Below the pieces are notes generated by a model. That model made no database searches. It was not told the DNA's origin and saw nothing but the letters and a program-made list of their open reading frames with translations. The translations under genes were made by a program, and so were the position numbers. A stretch of 64,000 nt of DNA from Chitinophagaceae bacterium (lineage in GTDB: Bacteria > Bacteroidota > Bacteroidia > Chitinophagales > Chitinophagaceae), in the NCBI GenBank assembly GCA_019638595.1, contig JAHBTJ010000005.1, forward strand, positions 124,001 through 188,000. The letters are read 5' to 3'. Within the stretch, counting starts at the first letter, position 1, and every line of letters begins with the position of its first letter. Shown in pieces: positions 17,231 through 25,787 of this stretch.

Positions 17231-18712
17231 TTAAAAAGTACTTTTTTTACCGGGAAGAATGATGTAGCCGGTAGCAGCAGGAACAGAGAGCCGGATCATA
17301 CCATTGCGGGCGGGAATACTGTATAGAAATCTCCTTCCTTCGGCAGTGATGCGGTATACATCCAGCTTTTTGTACCCTGAAAAATTTTCAGGAAGGCGCC
17401 ATTCCCGGTTTTCATATCCATGTTTGCTATAAGCTATCATCGCTGTTTCCGGCATCCACAATGCAGGTATCAATATGTCTTCTCCGTCTGACAGCAGTTT
17501 CCCATCCTGTTTCAAACTATATTGTTTACCGGATATAGCTGATTCTATATTATTTGAAAAAACGGCTTTTGTAATGTTATCCGAACGAACAATATACAAT
17601 CGTTTGAACCGGTTAAGATAATACCAGGGAACCGTATGCAGGCAGAAGTTTTCTAATATCCCGGACAGGTTGACCGGGTCATTTTTTATTTCCCGTTCGC
17701 CATGTATACTGCTGCCGAATAATTTTCCCCATTCCCCGTTGTCAACACCTCCTGTATAAAATCCTGCCGGGTAACGAAGATAGTCTTCCGCACTTCTCGT
17801 AAACCACCAGGCCATGGGCTGTAATCCTGCAAAATCGGTATCCCTTAAAAAGTCTACTCCTTCGCTGGTTACATCAATTCCTTTGGAAGCCCAGTATTCA
17901 AAAATCTTTTGTTGGGCTGTTGTTTCATCCTGCTCATTGAACTGCAGGTAAGGGCTGGTTATCTTTTTTTTAAGGTCTACATACGCATTACCGTTAGTAT
18001 CTGTGGAAGGCATAGGTGGCCATGTGTGAAACGCGTCTATATGTATGGTGCCGGCTTCACCTACCGGTAGCAGCTTGCATAAGCTGTCAATACGCTTTTG
18101 GGCAAACCCTGTTTTCCATTCCTGCGCGTAACTGATCGGGTAACCCCATTCCCCTGCCAGCAGGGTTCCGTCCGCTTTTTTGGCTATGATATCATGCTTC
18201 ACATATTCGTTCCATAAAGGACTGTCTTCATAGGCGTCAAACATATTAATGTGCAGGCTAACGGTAGTATGGTAATTTTTGGCTTCCCGCATCAGCCAGC
18301 GTATGCTCTCCAGGGCGTTTTTATCCTGTGGTCTTTTCAGGTTTTCATTGCCTTCGAAAAAAGCGGGATATTTCGAGTCGTGTCCATTATACTGCCATCC
18401 TACCAGGTATATGATCTTAGGAATACCCGATGTGAGCCGGTCTAATTTTTTTATCACTTTAAAAGCACCGTCTATAGTGAGGTAAACCGTGCTTTTGCCA
18501 TTATCTTTTCGTTTGTATGGTTCATCAAATCCGGCCTGCGATAAAAATAATTTAAGCGTAAGCGTTTGATGATAGGGGTGACGCCATTTGATAAGGGGTG
18601 TTGGGGCAGCTTCAGGCGCCCATAATGTATCATACTGGGCAACGCCTGTATGGCAGCATACGAGCGTACATATCAAAAGCAGGATAAGCGGTTTGGGCAG
18701 GTTTCTTATCAT
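17231..18712 (-). CDS. exported glycosidase, GH101-like (endo-alpha-N-acetylgalactosaminidase)
   Basis: A 493-residue exported protein. I start it at 18712, where a signal peptide begins (MIRNLPKPLILLLICTLVCC, cut after GVAQ); the longer frame adds 27 residues without a signal character. The catalytic barrel shows YLVGWQYNGHDSKYPAFF, SLHINMFDAY, IHIDAFHTWPP with a candidate nucleophile aspartate, and VTSEGVDF. These resemble GH101, which removes the core disaccharide from mucin-type O-glycans, although this protein is much shorter. The family is tentative. No sulfatase or SusCD pair is near. Confidence 0.5.
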   Translation of the reverse strand: MIRNLPKPLILLLICTLVCCHTGVAQYDTLWAPEAAPTPLIKWRHPYHQTLTLKLFLSQAGFDEPYKRKDNGKSTVYLTIDGAFKVIKKLDRLTSGIPKIIYLVGWQYNGHDSKYPAFFEGNENLKRPQDKNALESIRWLMREAKNYHTTVSLHINMFDAYEDSPLWNEYVKHDIIAKKADGTLLAGEWGYPISYAQEWKTGFAQKRIDSLCKLLPVGEAGTIHIDAFHTWPPMPSTDTNGNAYVDLKKKITSPYLQFNEQDETTAQQKIFEYWASKGIDVTSEGVDFLRDTDFAGLQPMAWWFTRSAEDYLRYPAGFYTGGVDNGEWGKLFGSSIHGEREIKNDPVNLSGILENFCLHTVPWYYLNRFKRLYIVRSDNITKAVFSNNIESAISGKQYSLKQDGKLLSDGEDILIPALWMPETAMIAYSKHGYENREWRLPENFSGYKKLDVYRITAEGRRFLYSIPARNGMIRLSVPAATGYIILPGKKSTF

Positions 18713-18785
18713 TGACCGGATTTTTAGGGATGTAAGATCGCCAGAAAGTTTGAATTTTGAGTGAACCGGCGGGGCGTATTTAAAA

Positions 18786-18832
18786 TCAGCCATCGGCTGT
18801 GGACTATCAGCTATGGGCTTTGGGCTATGAGT
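18786..18832. repeat. modular intergenic repeat, site D (word a only)
   Basis: CAGCCATCGGCTGTGG, CTATCAGCTATGGGC and TTGGGCTATGAGTG are adjoining copies of the GCTATCAGC-type word. They lie in the divergent gap between the GH101-like and MFS genes. Confidence 0.5.
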
Positions 18833-18915
18833 GAAAAAACAAACAATAAACGAATTAACTCATACCTGCTTGGTATTTCAAGCAAAAAGAACGATATTAA
18901 TTCCCTGTATAACAA

Positions 18916-20181
18916 ATGCAGGACGTTAATATGCCGGATACGATTGCGAAACAACGGTGGCTACGTTTGATACCCGTAGCCTTTATTACATACAGTCTTG
19001 CTTACCTCGACAGGGCGAATTTCGGTTTTGCAGCCGCCGGCGGCATGGCCGATGATCTGAAGATCACTCCTGCCGTATCCTCATTGCTGAGTTCATTGTT
19101 TTTCCTGGGCTATTTTTTCTTCCAGATACCAGGCGCTTTGTATGCTGCCAATAAAAGCGCCAAAAAATTGATCTTCTGGTCGCTCGTATTATGGGGAAGC
19201 CTGGCGGCGGCAACAGGTATAGTAAGCAATGTAAACCTGCTCATTGCCATTCGTTTTGCTTTGGGAGTGGTAGAAAGCGCTGTTATGCCCGCCATGATCA
19301 TCTTTCTCAGCCGTTGGTTCACCAAAGCGGAGAGATCGAGAGCTAATACTTTTTTAATACTAGGTAATCCTGTTACTATTTTGTGGATGTCTATCGTGTC
19401 GGGCTATTTGATCAAGTCGGTAGGCTGGCGCTGGATGTTTATCATAGAGGGTATACCGGCGGTGATATGGGCTTTTTTCTGGTGGAGATTGGTGCAGGAT
19501 AAGCCCGGAGATGCCCAATGGCTGACAACAAAAGAAAAAGATGCGCTGGAAGCTCAGTTGCGCCTGGAACAGCAGGGCATTAAGCCTGTAAGAAATTATG
19601 CGGAAGCTTTCAAATCAAAAACGGTGATACTGCTTTGCCTGCAATACGCGTTATGGAGCATTGGTGTATATGGCTTTGTAATGTGGCTGCCTTCCATTAT
19701 CAATGCCGCACCTAACAGCGATATTGTCAGCACCGGCTGGCTTTCTTCTGTACCTTTCCTGCTGGCAGCCATATCCATGCTTACGGTTTCTTACTTTTCC
19801 GATAAAAAGCTTACCCGCTCAATCTTCGTATGGCCATTCCTGTTAGCAGGCGCTGTGGCCTTTTACGGCTCTTATCTTGCAGGGGAAGATCATTTCTGGC
19901 TATCGTTTGCGCTGCTTGTAATAGCCGGTGGAGCCATGTATGCGCCTTATGGACCGTTCTTCGCTGCCATTACGGAGATCCTGCCTAAAAATGTAGCGGC
20001 AGGGGCCATTGCTCTCATCAACAGCTTTGGGGCGCTGGGTTCGTTTGCGGGCTCTTACCTGGTGGGGTATCTCAACGGTTCAACCGGCAGCTTCAGCGCT
20101 TCCTATATTTTTATGGCAGGGGCATTATTGCTATCGGCATTTATTACCATAGTGGCGCTGCACAGCGGGAAAAGAACATAA
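18916..20181 (+). CDS. MFS transporter, ACS-type
   Basis: A 421-residue major facilitator with about 12 membrane helices. It has the pattern of the anion:cation symporter family: YLDRANFGFAAAGGM after helix 1, the loop RWFTKAERSRANTF between helices 4 and 5, and a central cytoplasmic loop rich in K and E (about 195-230). This family takes up hexuronates, sugar acids and small organic anions. It is divergent from two glycosidases and may import their products, but that is an inference. The ATG at 18931 is an alternative start. Confidence 0.85.
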   Translation: MQDVNMPDTIAKQRWLRLIPVAFITYSLAYLDRANFGFAAAGGMADDLKITPAVSSLLSSLFFLGYFFFQIPGALYAANKSAKKLIFWSLVLWGSLAAATGIVSNVNLLIAIRFALGVVESAVMPAMIIFLSRWFTKAERSRANTFLILGNPVTILWMSIVSGYLIKSVGWRWMFIIEGIPAVIWAFFWWRLVQDKPGDAQWLTTKEKDALEAQLRLEQQGIKPVRNYAEAFKSKTVILLCLQYALWSIGVYGFVMWLPSIINAAPNSDIVSTGWLSSVPFLLAAISMLTVSYFSDKKLTRSIFVWPFLLAGAVAFYGSYLAGEDHFWLSFALLVIAGGAMYAPYGPFFAAITEILPKNVAAGAIALINSFGALGSFAGSYLVGYLNGSTGSFSASYIFMAGALLLSAFITIVALHSGKRT

Positions 20182-20203
20182 GATCATTATGCAATCCGGA
20201 ACG

Positions 20204-20848
20204 CTAAAAATTAGTAATGTAGGCGCTGATATCCTGCCAGAACTCAAGCGCGAAATTTTTTTGAATGAATGCAAATCCCGCTACTACCAGGAATGCGATA
20301 CCGTACAGCGCCCCCCAGATATGAGCCGAATGGTTGATATTGCCTCCGCCTCTTTTATCGAGTATGGAAGATATTACCAGGTATAAAGCGCCGAATATAA
20401 AGCCCGGAATGCTGATGCCGGGAAGTATGATAAGCCCGAGGTTTTCCAGGGGCGCCAGGAAGATAAAAGCGAATATTACAGCCGACACTGCTCCCGACGC
20501 TCCAAGGCTCCGGTAATACTGGTTGTTTTTGTTTTTGAGGTAGGTAGGCAGCAGGCAAAAAAACAAAGCAGACAGGTACATCAGCAGGTATAACCATTTG
20601 CCCGTGGTACCGAATTTGGCCATAAATAAAACTTCAACATATCGCCCAAAGATCCAGAACGAATACATATTAAACAGCAGGTGGGCTGTATTGGCATGAA
20701 TAAACCCGCAGGTAAAAAAACGATAATACTGTTTGTTATCGGTGATGGCAGGCGGATAAAAGATAAGATCATCGAAGACCTTTTCATTCCTGAATGCGGT
20801 AAAGGAAATGATACAGGTCATTATAATAATAACAAGCGTTATAGACAT
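20204..20848 (-). CDS. rhomboid-family intramembrane serine protease
   Basis: A 214-residue polytopic membrane protein with the rhomboid catalytic pair: S118 in the GASG motif and H176 in HSAHIWGALYG. HANTAHLLFNMYSFWIFG (51-68) matches the conserved HxxxxHxxxN segment of helix 2, which carries the oxyanion residues. About six hydrophobic segments are visible. It should cut membrane protein helices within the bilayer; its substrate is unknown. It ends 22 bases from the convergent MFS gene. Confidence 0.92.
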   Translation of the reverse strand: MSITLVIIIMTCIISFTAFRNEKVFDDLIFYPPAITDNKQYYRFFTCGFIHANTAHLLFNMYSFWIFGRYVEVLFMAKFGTTGKWLYLLMYLSALFFCLLPTYLKNKNNQYYRSLGASGAVSAVIFAFIFLAPLENLGLIILPGISIPGFIFGALYLVISSILDKRGGGNINHSAHIWGALYGIAFLVVAGFAFIQKNFALEFWQDISAYITNF

Positions 20849-20903
20849 GCGTTGTTTTTATCGAAGATAACGGAAAGCCGATGAAAATGAGCAGCAGCAG
20901 AAT

Positions 20904-20940
20904 GAAAAGTGAGAGATGTCAAAAATCTCTCTTACTTTTT
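20904..20940 (-). terminator. terminator of the DUF4197 gene
   Basis: On the minus strand, AAAAGTAAGAGAGAT pairs with ATCTCTCACTTTT over a short loop, and T residues follow the stem. It lies just beyond the DUF4197 stop codon. Confidence 0.7.
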
Positions 20941-20961
20941 ATTGACTGTTTGCGGGATATC

Positions 20962-21717
20962 TTATTTATTTCCAAATACGTTTTTCAATAACTCCGTAGT
21001 GCGGGCTAAAGGATCTTTGCGTATTTTCTGCTCTTCCTGTGCAACCTGGTAAAAAATGCCGCTTAACGCTTTTTCCGTTACATAGGCGGAAAGATCGGGA
21101 TTGATCTTGTTAAGCGTAAATTTATTATAGGCGGTGAACAGGGTATTCCAGTATTTGGTGGCGTCCACTTTTTCAAGCGATTTTTCTATTACCGGTCTGA
21201 ACGATTCCGTAAGCGCGGAAGTGGTTTTTCCTTTCAGGTATTCGGTGGCGGCAAAATCCCCGCCTTTTAAGATGCCGGCGGCATCCTGTATGCTCATTTG
21301 TTTGATGGCGTTCACAAAAATAGGTGCGGCGGATTTAGCAGCGTCTTCGGCAGCCCTGTTCATGGATAAGATCGCTTCATCCACCTGTTTCCCCATTCCA
21401 ACGGCACGCAGTTTTTCTTCTACTTTTTTCGCTTCTTCCGGCATCAGTATCTTTAATGCGGCATTCGCAAAGTAGCCATCAACAGCCGATAAGGTTTTGC
21501 CGGCGTTCTGCGCGCCAACAGACAAGGCTTCTTTCAACCCCGCTGCTATATCATCCTTGCTTAAATTGCCATCTTTACCTGTTATATTACCAAGTATGCC
21601 TGAAGAACTTTTTGTCGAATCGTTTTTATCTCCCAATACTTTTTTTAATAATTGCGCTTCCGAAGAAATACTGAATAAGAACAAGGCAGCGGTTAAGCAA
21701 AGGATTATTTTTTTCAT
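20962..21717 (-). CDS. DUF4197 exported protein
   Basis: A 251-residue protein with a signal peptide (MKKIILCLTAALFLFSISSEA, cut before QLLKK). It then has an all-helical domain with GLKEALSVGAQNAGKTLS, YFANAALKILMP, AVGMGKQVDEAILSMNRAAED and LSAYVTEKALSGIFY, the known conserved blocks of DUF4197. The family is common in Proteobacteria and Bacteroidota and has no assigned biochemical role. It stands alone with its own terminator. Confidence 0.88.
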   Translation of the reverse strand: MKKIILCLTAALFLFSISSEAQLLKKVLGDKNDSTKSSSGILGNITGKDGNLSKDDIAAGLKEALSVGAQNAGKTLSAVDGYFANAALKILMPEEAKKVEEKLRAVGMGKQVDEAILSMNRAAEDAAKSAAPIFVNAIKQMSIQDAAGILKGGDFAATEYLKGKTTSALTESFRPVIEKSLEKVDATKYWNTLFTAYNKFTLNKINPDLSAYVTEKALSGIFYQVAQEEQKIRKDPLARTTELLKNVFGNK

Positions 21718-21814
21718 CTGTAAATTTTTTTGAGATCATTTTATAATACAACGCCAAATATAATACCAATCATCAGACGGCTTTCATAACGAAAGTTTAA
21801 TGGGCCGTAGTGTA

Positions 21815-23053
21815 TTATTTCTTAACGAATTTAAGAGTGGTGATTGTATCTTCCGCTTCTATAGAAATAAGATAAATACCGGGAATAAGACCAGTAATTT
21901 GTGTACCGGAACTGTTATTACCCCTCATTACGGGTTTCCCGGTGTTGTTGTATATTATAAATGATTTAACAATAACCGGCTTGTTATCACCTGTTGCAAA
22001 GGTTATTCCGGATGCAGCCGGGTTAGGAAAAATATGTATGGATGCCCCGGATGTTTGGCTATAAGGCGATGGAGTATTGTTCCAGGGCTGGCCCAATGCC
22101 GGGGATTGCAGGATGGAAGCTCTTGCGCCTCCTTCCTTAAACAGGTTGCGCATTCTTTGCTTTTGTCCATAAGTGAACATTAAAATGCAGGCATCGTCGG
22201 AAAAGTCCATAAAATTCATGAACATATCACCATCCGCACTGGGATTACAGCCTTCAGGGTCAATTTGCGGAAAAGACGAACAGCCGCTGTTATACGTTCT
22301 CTGGGGTGGCGTGTCGTCTACCCCGTCATCACCGCAATAGCTGTCGCCCCATAAATGTTTAAGATTTAACCAGTGCCCCACTTCATGTGTGGTGGTTCGT
22401 CCCTTATTATATACCGGGCTGCTTATATTGATGTTGCCGAAAATGTCGGTTCGTATTACAACACCGTCTTTAGCGGCAACCGCGCCGGGAAAGGTGGAAT
22501 ATCCCAACAGGCTCCGGTTAAGATTGCATACCCATATATTCAGGTAATAACGGCTATCCCACGCGTCATCCCCTCCGCTGGCACTGAATTTCATCATGTC
22601 GTCCTGCTTCCATGAGGCTTGTGTTGTTTTTTTGCGGATGATGCCATTGGTAGCCCGTCCTTCGGGATCAACTTTTGCCAGCTCAAATTGAATACGGGTA
22701 TCGGCAGCAAAAGGAGCAAATGCCGCTGGCACCTGGCCGAAATCCTTGTTCTGTTTGCCGAAATCCCTGTTCAATACCTCTATTTGCGATCGTATCTGCT
22801 CGTCGCTGATGTTTTCTGCCGGGGTATTGTATAAAATATGTATAACAACCGGAATGGTAATTACAGACAGATCGGTAACGTCTTTTTCCTGCTCTTTTTT
22901 GGAAGGCGGGTAGTGCTGCAACTTCTCATGCCGTGCTTTCAGCTGCTGGTCGCTGCTCAGTTGCTCCTGCCAGTAATGGGTGGTACCACAGTTTCTCTGT
23001 GCAATGGACTGACCTGCAAAAAGGCCCAGTAGAATACAAAGGAATAATTTCAT
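21815..23053 (-). CDS. secreted zinc metalloprotease (M43/pappalysin-like) with T9SS sorting domain
   Basis: A 412-residue secreted protease. A signal peptide (about 1-18) precedes the catalytic domain. Zinc is bound by HEVGHWLNLKH (223-233) and a Met-turn follows at MNFMDF (279-284), as in M43 pappalysin-type enzymes. Cysteines around C240, C258 and C269 suggest disulfides. The last 75 residues form a type A T9SS sorting domain, beginning IHIFPNPA and ending GIYLISIEAEDTITTLKFVKK-like strands. It should leave the cell by the T9SS. A hairpin abuts the start codon. Confidence 0.9.
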   Translation of the reverse strand: MKLFLCILLGLFAGQSIAQRNCGTTHYWQEQLSSDQQLKARHEKLQHYPPSKKEQEKDVTDLSVITIPVVIHILYNTPAENISDEQIRSQIEVLNRDFGKQNKDFGQVPAAFAPFAADTRIQFELAKVDPEGRATNGIIRKKTTQASWKQDDMMKFSASGGDDAWDSRYYLNIWVCNLNRSLLGYSTFPGAVAAKDGVVIRTDIFGNINISSPVYNKGRTTTHEVGHWLNLKHLWGDSYCGDDGVDDTPPQRTYNSGCSSFPQIDPEGCNPSADGDMFMNFMDFSDDACILMFTYGQKQRMRNLFKEGGARASILQSPALGQPWNNTPSPYSQTSGASIHIFPNPAASGITFATGDNKPVIVKSFIIYNNTGKPVMRGNNSSGTQITGLIPGIYLISIEAEDTITTLKFVKK

Positions 23054-23077
23054 AAGCTGACTTTTTAAGATCAGCTT
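23054..23077 (-). promoter_or_regulatory. hairpin directly upstream of the metalloprotease start codon
   Basis: Read on the minus strand, AAGCTGA and TCAGCTT (7-base arms, 10-base loop) end exactly one base before the ATG at 23053. Folded, it would sit on the ribosome landing site. Confidence 0.5.
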
Positions 23078-23322
23078 TTCAGTACGATATCAAATTCACT
23101 TACGAATAAAATGACCGGTAAGGTTCTTTTTATTCAGCAGCTTTACCAGGAAATGTGGATACATGTAAAATGAAGAATACCGGGATTTAAAACAGCCTGA
23201 AGGAAATGTAAAGTAAAGGATTTAATTTTTCACGAACAATCTTAACACGAATATTTCGATGACCGTTTTGAAAAACAGAGGTTAAAAAATACATATGTTG
23301 TACACGCATTACGTTCAAAACT

Positions 23323-23330
23323 TATTTTTG
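23323..23330 (+). promoter_or_regulatory. -7 box of the glutaminyl cyclotransferase gene
   Basis: TATTTTTG is a perfect TAnnTTTG. TTG at 23298-23300 may be the -33 element. The first ATG is five bases downstream, at 23336. Confidence 0.6.
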
Positions 23331-23335
23331 CAGCC

Positions 23336-24172
23336 ATGAATTGTTATATGTTAAAAAAATCAGTCTTTTGGATAGCATGTGTTCTTTTCCTGTGGTCTTG
23401 TAATGGAAATGGGGGTGATCAGGAAAGCCAACCCGGCGAACCCGTAAATAATATTCCGCCGCCGGCGCTTGTAAGCTATTCTGTTTTGAATATTTACCCG
23501 CACGATACGTCGGCATTTACACAGGGACTTGTTTATTATAACAACCAGATGTATGAAGGCACGGGACAAAAAAATGAATCTACCTTGCGTAAGGTTGACT
23601 ATAAAACAGGCAGAGTTGAAAAAAGGGTTGACCTGGAGTCTACATTGTTCGGGGAAGGCATAACCATATTGAACGACACTTTGTACCAATTAACATGGCA
23701 GGATCATATAGTGCTGGTATACAGCCTGAAGGACTTAAAACCCGTACGTAAAATATATTGGGCTAACGAAGGCTGGGGAATAACGCACGATGGAACGAAC
23801 CTTATTATCAGTGATGGAACAGATAAGCTGTATTTTGTGCGCCCGGGCGATTTTAAACTTTTAAAGATCGTTTCTGTTTCCAATAGCAATGGGCCTGTAT
23901 ATAAGCTGAATGAGCTGGAATATATAGACGGGTATGTATATGCCAACCAGTGGGAAACAGATAACATACTGAAGATTGATCCTCATTCCGGTTTTGTAAC
24001 AGGTGTGCTTGATTTTAAAGACGCCCTGAAAAAGCTGGCGAATATTAACTATGATAAGCAGGCGGTGGAAGAAGGAGCTGTGCTGAACGGCATTGCCTGG
24101 GATGCCGCTACCGGCCACATATTTGTTACCGGCAAACGCTGGCCAAAGCTCCTGGAAATAAAATTGAACTGA
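23336..24172 (+). CDS. glutaminyl-peptide cyclotransferase lipoprotein
   Basis: A 278-residue plant-type glutamine cyclotransferase, a five-bladed beta-propeller that forms N-terminal pyroglutamate. The signature FTQGLVYYNNQMYEGTGQKNES is split across the first blade, and blades repeat with GEGITILNDTLYQLTW, GWGITHDGTNLIISDGTD and ELEYIDGYVYANQW. The lipobox LWSC marks a lipoprotein. The ATG at 23348 (MLKKSV) is an alternative that would leave a normal leader. Bacteroidota often modify exported proteins whose signal cleavage exposes Gln, which fits the many A-Q cleavage sites in this window. Confidence 0.9.
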   Translation: MNCYMLKKSVFWIACVLFLWSCNGNGGDQESQPGEPVNNIPPPALVSYSVLNIYPHDTSAFTQGLVYYNNQMYEGTGQKNESTLRKVDYKTGRVEKRVDLESTLFGEGITILNDTLYQLTWQDHIVLVYSLKDLKPVRKIYWANEGWGITHDGTNLIISDGTDKLYFVRPGDFKLLKIVSVSNSNGPVYKLNELEYIDGYVYANQWETDNILKIDPHSGFVTGVLDFKDALKKLANINYDKQAVEEGAVLNGIAWDAATGHIFVTGKRWPKLLEIKLN

Positions 24173-24229
24173 TACTGTGGCAACTCCGGGTTAACGGTTA
24201 CATAACAAACAATAGCAAAGCAGAATGGA

Positions 24230-24257
24230 TGGGTGCCGGTTTTGCCGGCATCTTTTT
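24230..24257 (+). terminator. terminator after the cyclotransferase gene
   Basis: TGCCGG and CCGGCA pair over a five-base loop, followed by TCTTTTTT. Confidence 0.75.
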
Positions 24258-24308
24258 TATTGCCCTGCGGCAACCCGTAATTTATTTTTCAGCGATCATC
24301 GGATTTTG

Positions 24309-24316
24309 TATATTTG
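24309..24316 (+). promoter_or_regulatory. -7 box of the second SPFH gene
   Basis: TATATTTG is a perfect TAnnTTTG, about 34 bases before the ATG at 24350. Confidence 0.6.
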
Positions 24317-24349
24317 ATATCATTTTGATATCAATTTAAATACTTGTTT

Positions 24350-25219
24350 ATGGAAAAACTGACTCGTCCCGTTTCCGGATACCTGGTTTTGTTATCTGCT
24401 ATTTTGCTGCTTGTGGTAGCTGCCTTCCTGTTTTTTTACGGGGCCGCTAAAAAAGGGCCTGTTTTTATTATCCTGGGATTGGTGTCTTTTCTGATCGCTA
24501 TGTTTTTGTTCAAGGGTATTATAGTGGTAAGTCCCAATCATTCCAACGTGCTTACTTTTTTTGGTAAATATGTGGGCACCGTAAAAGAAAACGGGCTGCT
24601 GTTTGTCAACCCCCTGTATAAAAAACAAAAAATTTCGCTGCGGGCAGAAAACCTGGAAAGCTCCAAGCTGAAAGTGAATGATAAGCTTGGTAACCCTATT
24701 GAAATTGCCGCGGTAATAGTATGGCAGGTAGATAATACCTACCGGGCGGCATTTGACGTAGAAGATTATAACCACTATGTAAAAGTCCAGAGCGAAGCGG
24801 CTGTAAGGCATCTTGCCACAACTTTTGCATACGATCATTTTGAGGATGAGAACGCCTCTATCACGCTGCGCGACGGTGGCGTTAAAGTAAATGAACTGCT
24901 GGAACTTGAGCTGAACGACAGGCTGGCGCCGGCGGGCATTGTTGTAAAAGAAGCAAGGATAAGCCACCTGGCTTATGCGGCGGAAATAGCGGGAGCTATG
25001 TTGCAGCGGCAGCAGGCAACAGCCATTGTTGCGGCCAGGGCAAAAATTGTTGAAGGTGCTGTAGGTATGGTGGAAATGGCGCTGGAGCTGCTTTCAAAAA
25101 AGGATATTGTGAGCCTGGATGAAGAAAAAAAGGCTGCTATGGTGAGTAATCTTATGGTGGTATTGTGCGGTGAAAAAGGCGCTACTCCTATTTTGAATAC
25201 GGGAACCCTGTATCAATAA
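24350..25219 (+). CDS. SPFH-domain membrane protein
   Basis: A 289-residue protein with two hydrophobic segments (about 10-30 and 36-57), then an SPFH domain opening GIIVVSPNHSNVLTFFGKYVGTV. The C-terminal helix is rich in alanine (ARAKIVEGAVGMVEMALELL). The ATG at 24350 is chosen over the TTG at 24344. It differs from the first SPFH protein in having two membrane segments. A ribbon-helix-helix gene follows, an arrangement I recall from other genomes; the pair may form a unit, with the small protein as regulator. Confidence 0.85.
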   Translation: MEKLTRPVSGYLVLLSAILLLVVAAFLFFYGAAKKGPVFIILGLVSFLIAMFLFKGIIVVSPNHSNVLTFFGKYVGTVKENGLLFVNPLYKKQKISLRAENLESSKLKVNDKLGNPIEIAAVIVWQVDNTYRAAFDVEDYNHYVKVQSEAAVRHLATTFAYDHFEDENASITLRDGGVKVNELLELELNDRLAPAGIVVKEARISHLAYAAEIAGAMLQRQQATAIVAARAKIVEGAVGMVEMALELLSKKDIVSLDEEKKAAMVSNLMVVLCGEKGATPILNTGTLYQ

Positions 25220-25238
25220 TATGCCTGTATAATAACTG

Positions 25239-25255
25239 CCGGGAAGGTTTCCCGG
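25239..25255. other. hairpin without T-run between the SPFH and ribbon-helix-helix genes
   Basis: CCGGGAA and TTCCCGG pair over a 3-base loop. There is no T-run after it, so it may limit read-through or protect the upstream mRNA rather than end transcription. Confidence 0.5.
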
Positions 25256-25338
25256 TATGCGAAGATCAACACGCTTATGAACGTACCTGAAAAAATAATT
25301 CTACCTGTATTTGAATACCGCATATTAAATTCCATTCC

Positions 25339-25518
25339 GTGAAGGATAAGAAAAATTTTGTTTTAAGGATTGATGAAGAAATGTATCGTGCGCTCGAAAA
25401 ATGGGCCGCAGATGAATTCAGGAGTGTGAATGGCCAGATAGAATGGATTGTTGATAAAGCCCTGAAAGATGCGGGCAGAAAAAAGATGGTTTCCAAAGCC
25501 CCGGGAAAAGAAAAATAA
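25339..25518 (+). CDS. small ribbon-helix-helix (Arc-like) protein
   Basis: A 59-residue protein with a GTG start. FVLRIDEEMYRALEKWAADE has the beta strand and first helix of an Arc/MetJ-type domain, and SVNGQIEWIVDKALKD is the second helix, with the asparagine and glutamine spacing of Arc repressors. The GTG overlaps the stop of a 21-codon reading frame (25277-25342) as GTGA, suggesting coupled translation. It probably binds DNA as a dimer. No toxin gene is next to it; the SPFH gene 119 bases upstream is its likely partner. Confidence 0.75.
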   Translation: MKDKKNFVLRIDEEMYRALEKWAADEFRSVNGQIEWIVDKALKDAGRKKMVSKAPGKEK

Positions 25519-25787
25519 ATAATAGCTGTTAGACGCGGGAACTTTTATTGATCATTATACAGGTGGGATCGGAGAGGTGCAGGGGTGTTCCGCTCATCCC
25601 GGAGGGATGGAAGGTTTAAGGTATATAGCAAAAACCTGTATGCGTGCCATAGGAACGCCAGTTGATCACCGGGAAATGCAAGATGAATGTATAGTTGCTA
25701 TAAGGAAGGTTTTGAAAAGGGAACCTCTTTTTAAAACACCATTGTTGCTGCTATCATCTCTGCAAACTCAGCAACAGCCCGGTACAT

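Noticed and set aside
17164-17262. A 32-codon plus-strand frame (MEDNSFIPVPKL...)
   Set aside because: It is short and ends inside the 3' end of the glycosidase on the other strand. Composition is plausible, but there is no other support.
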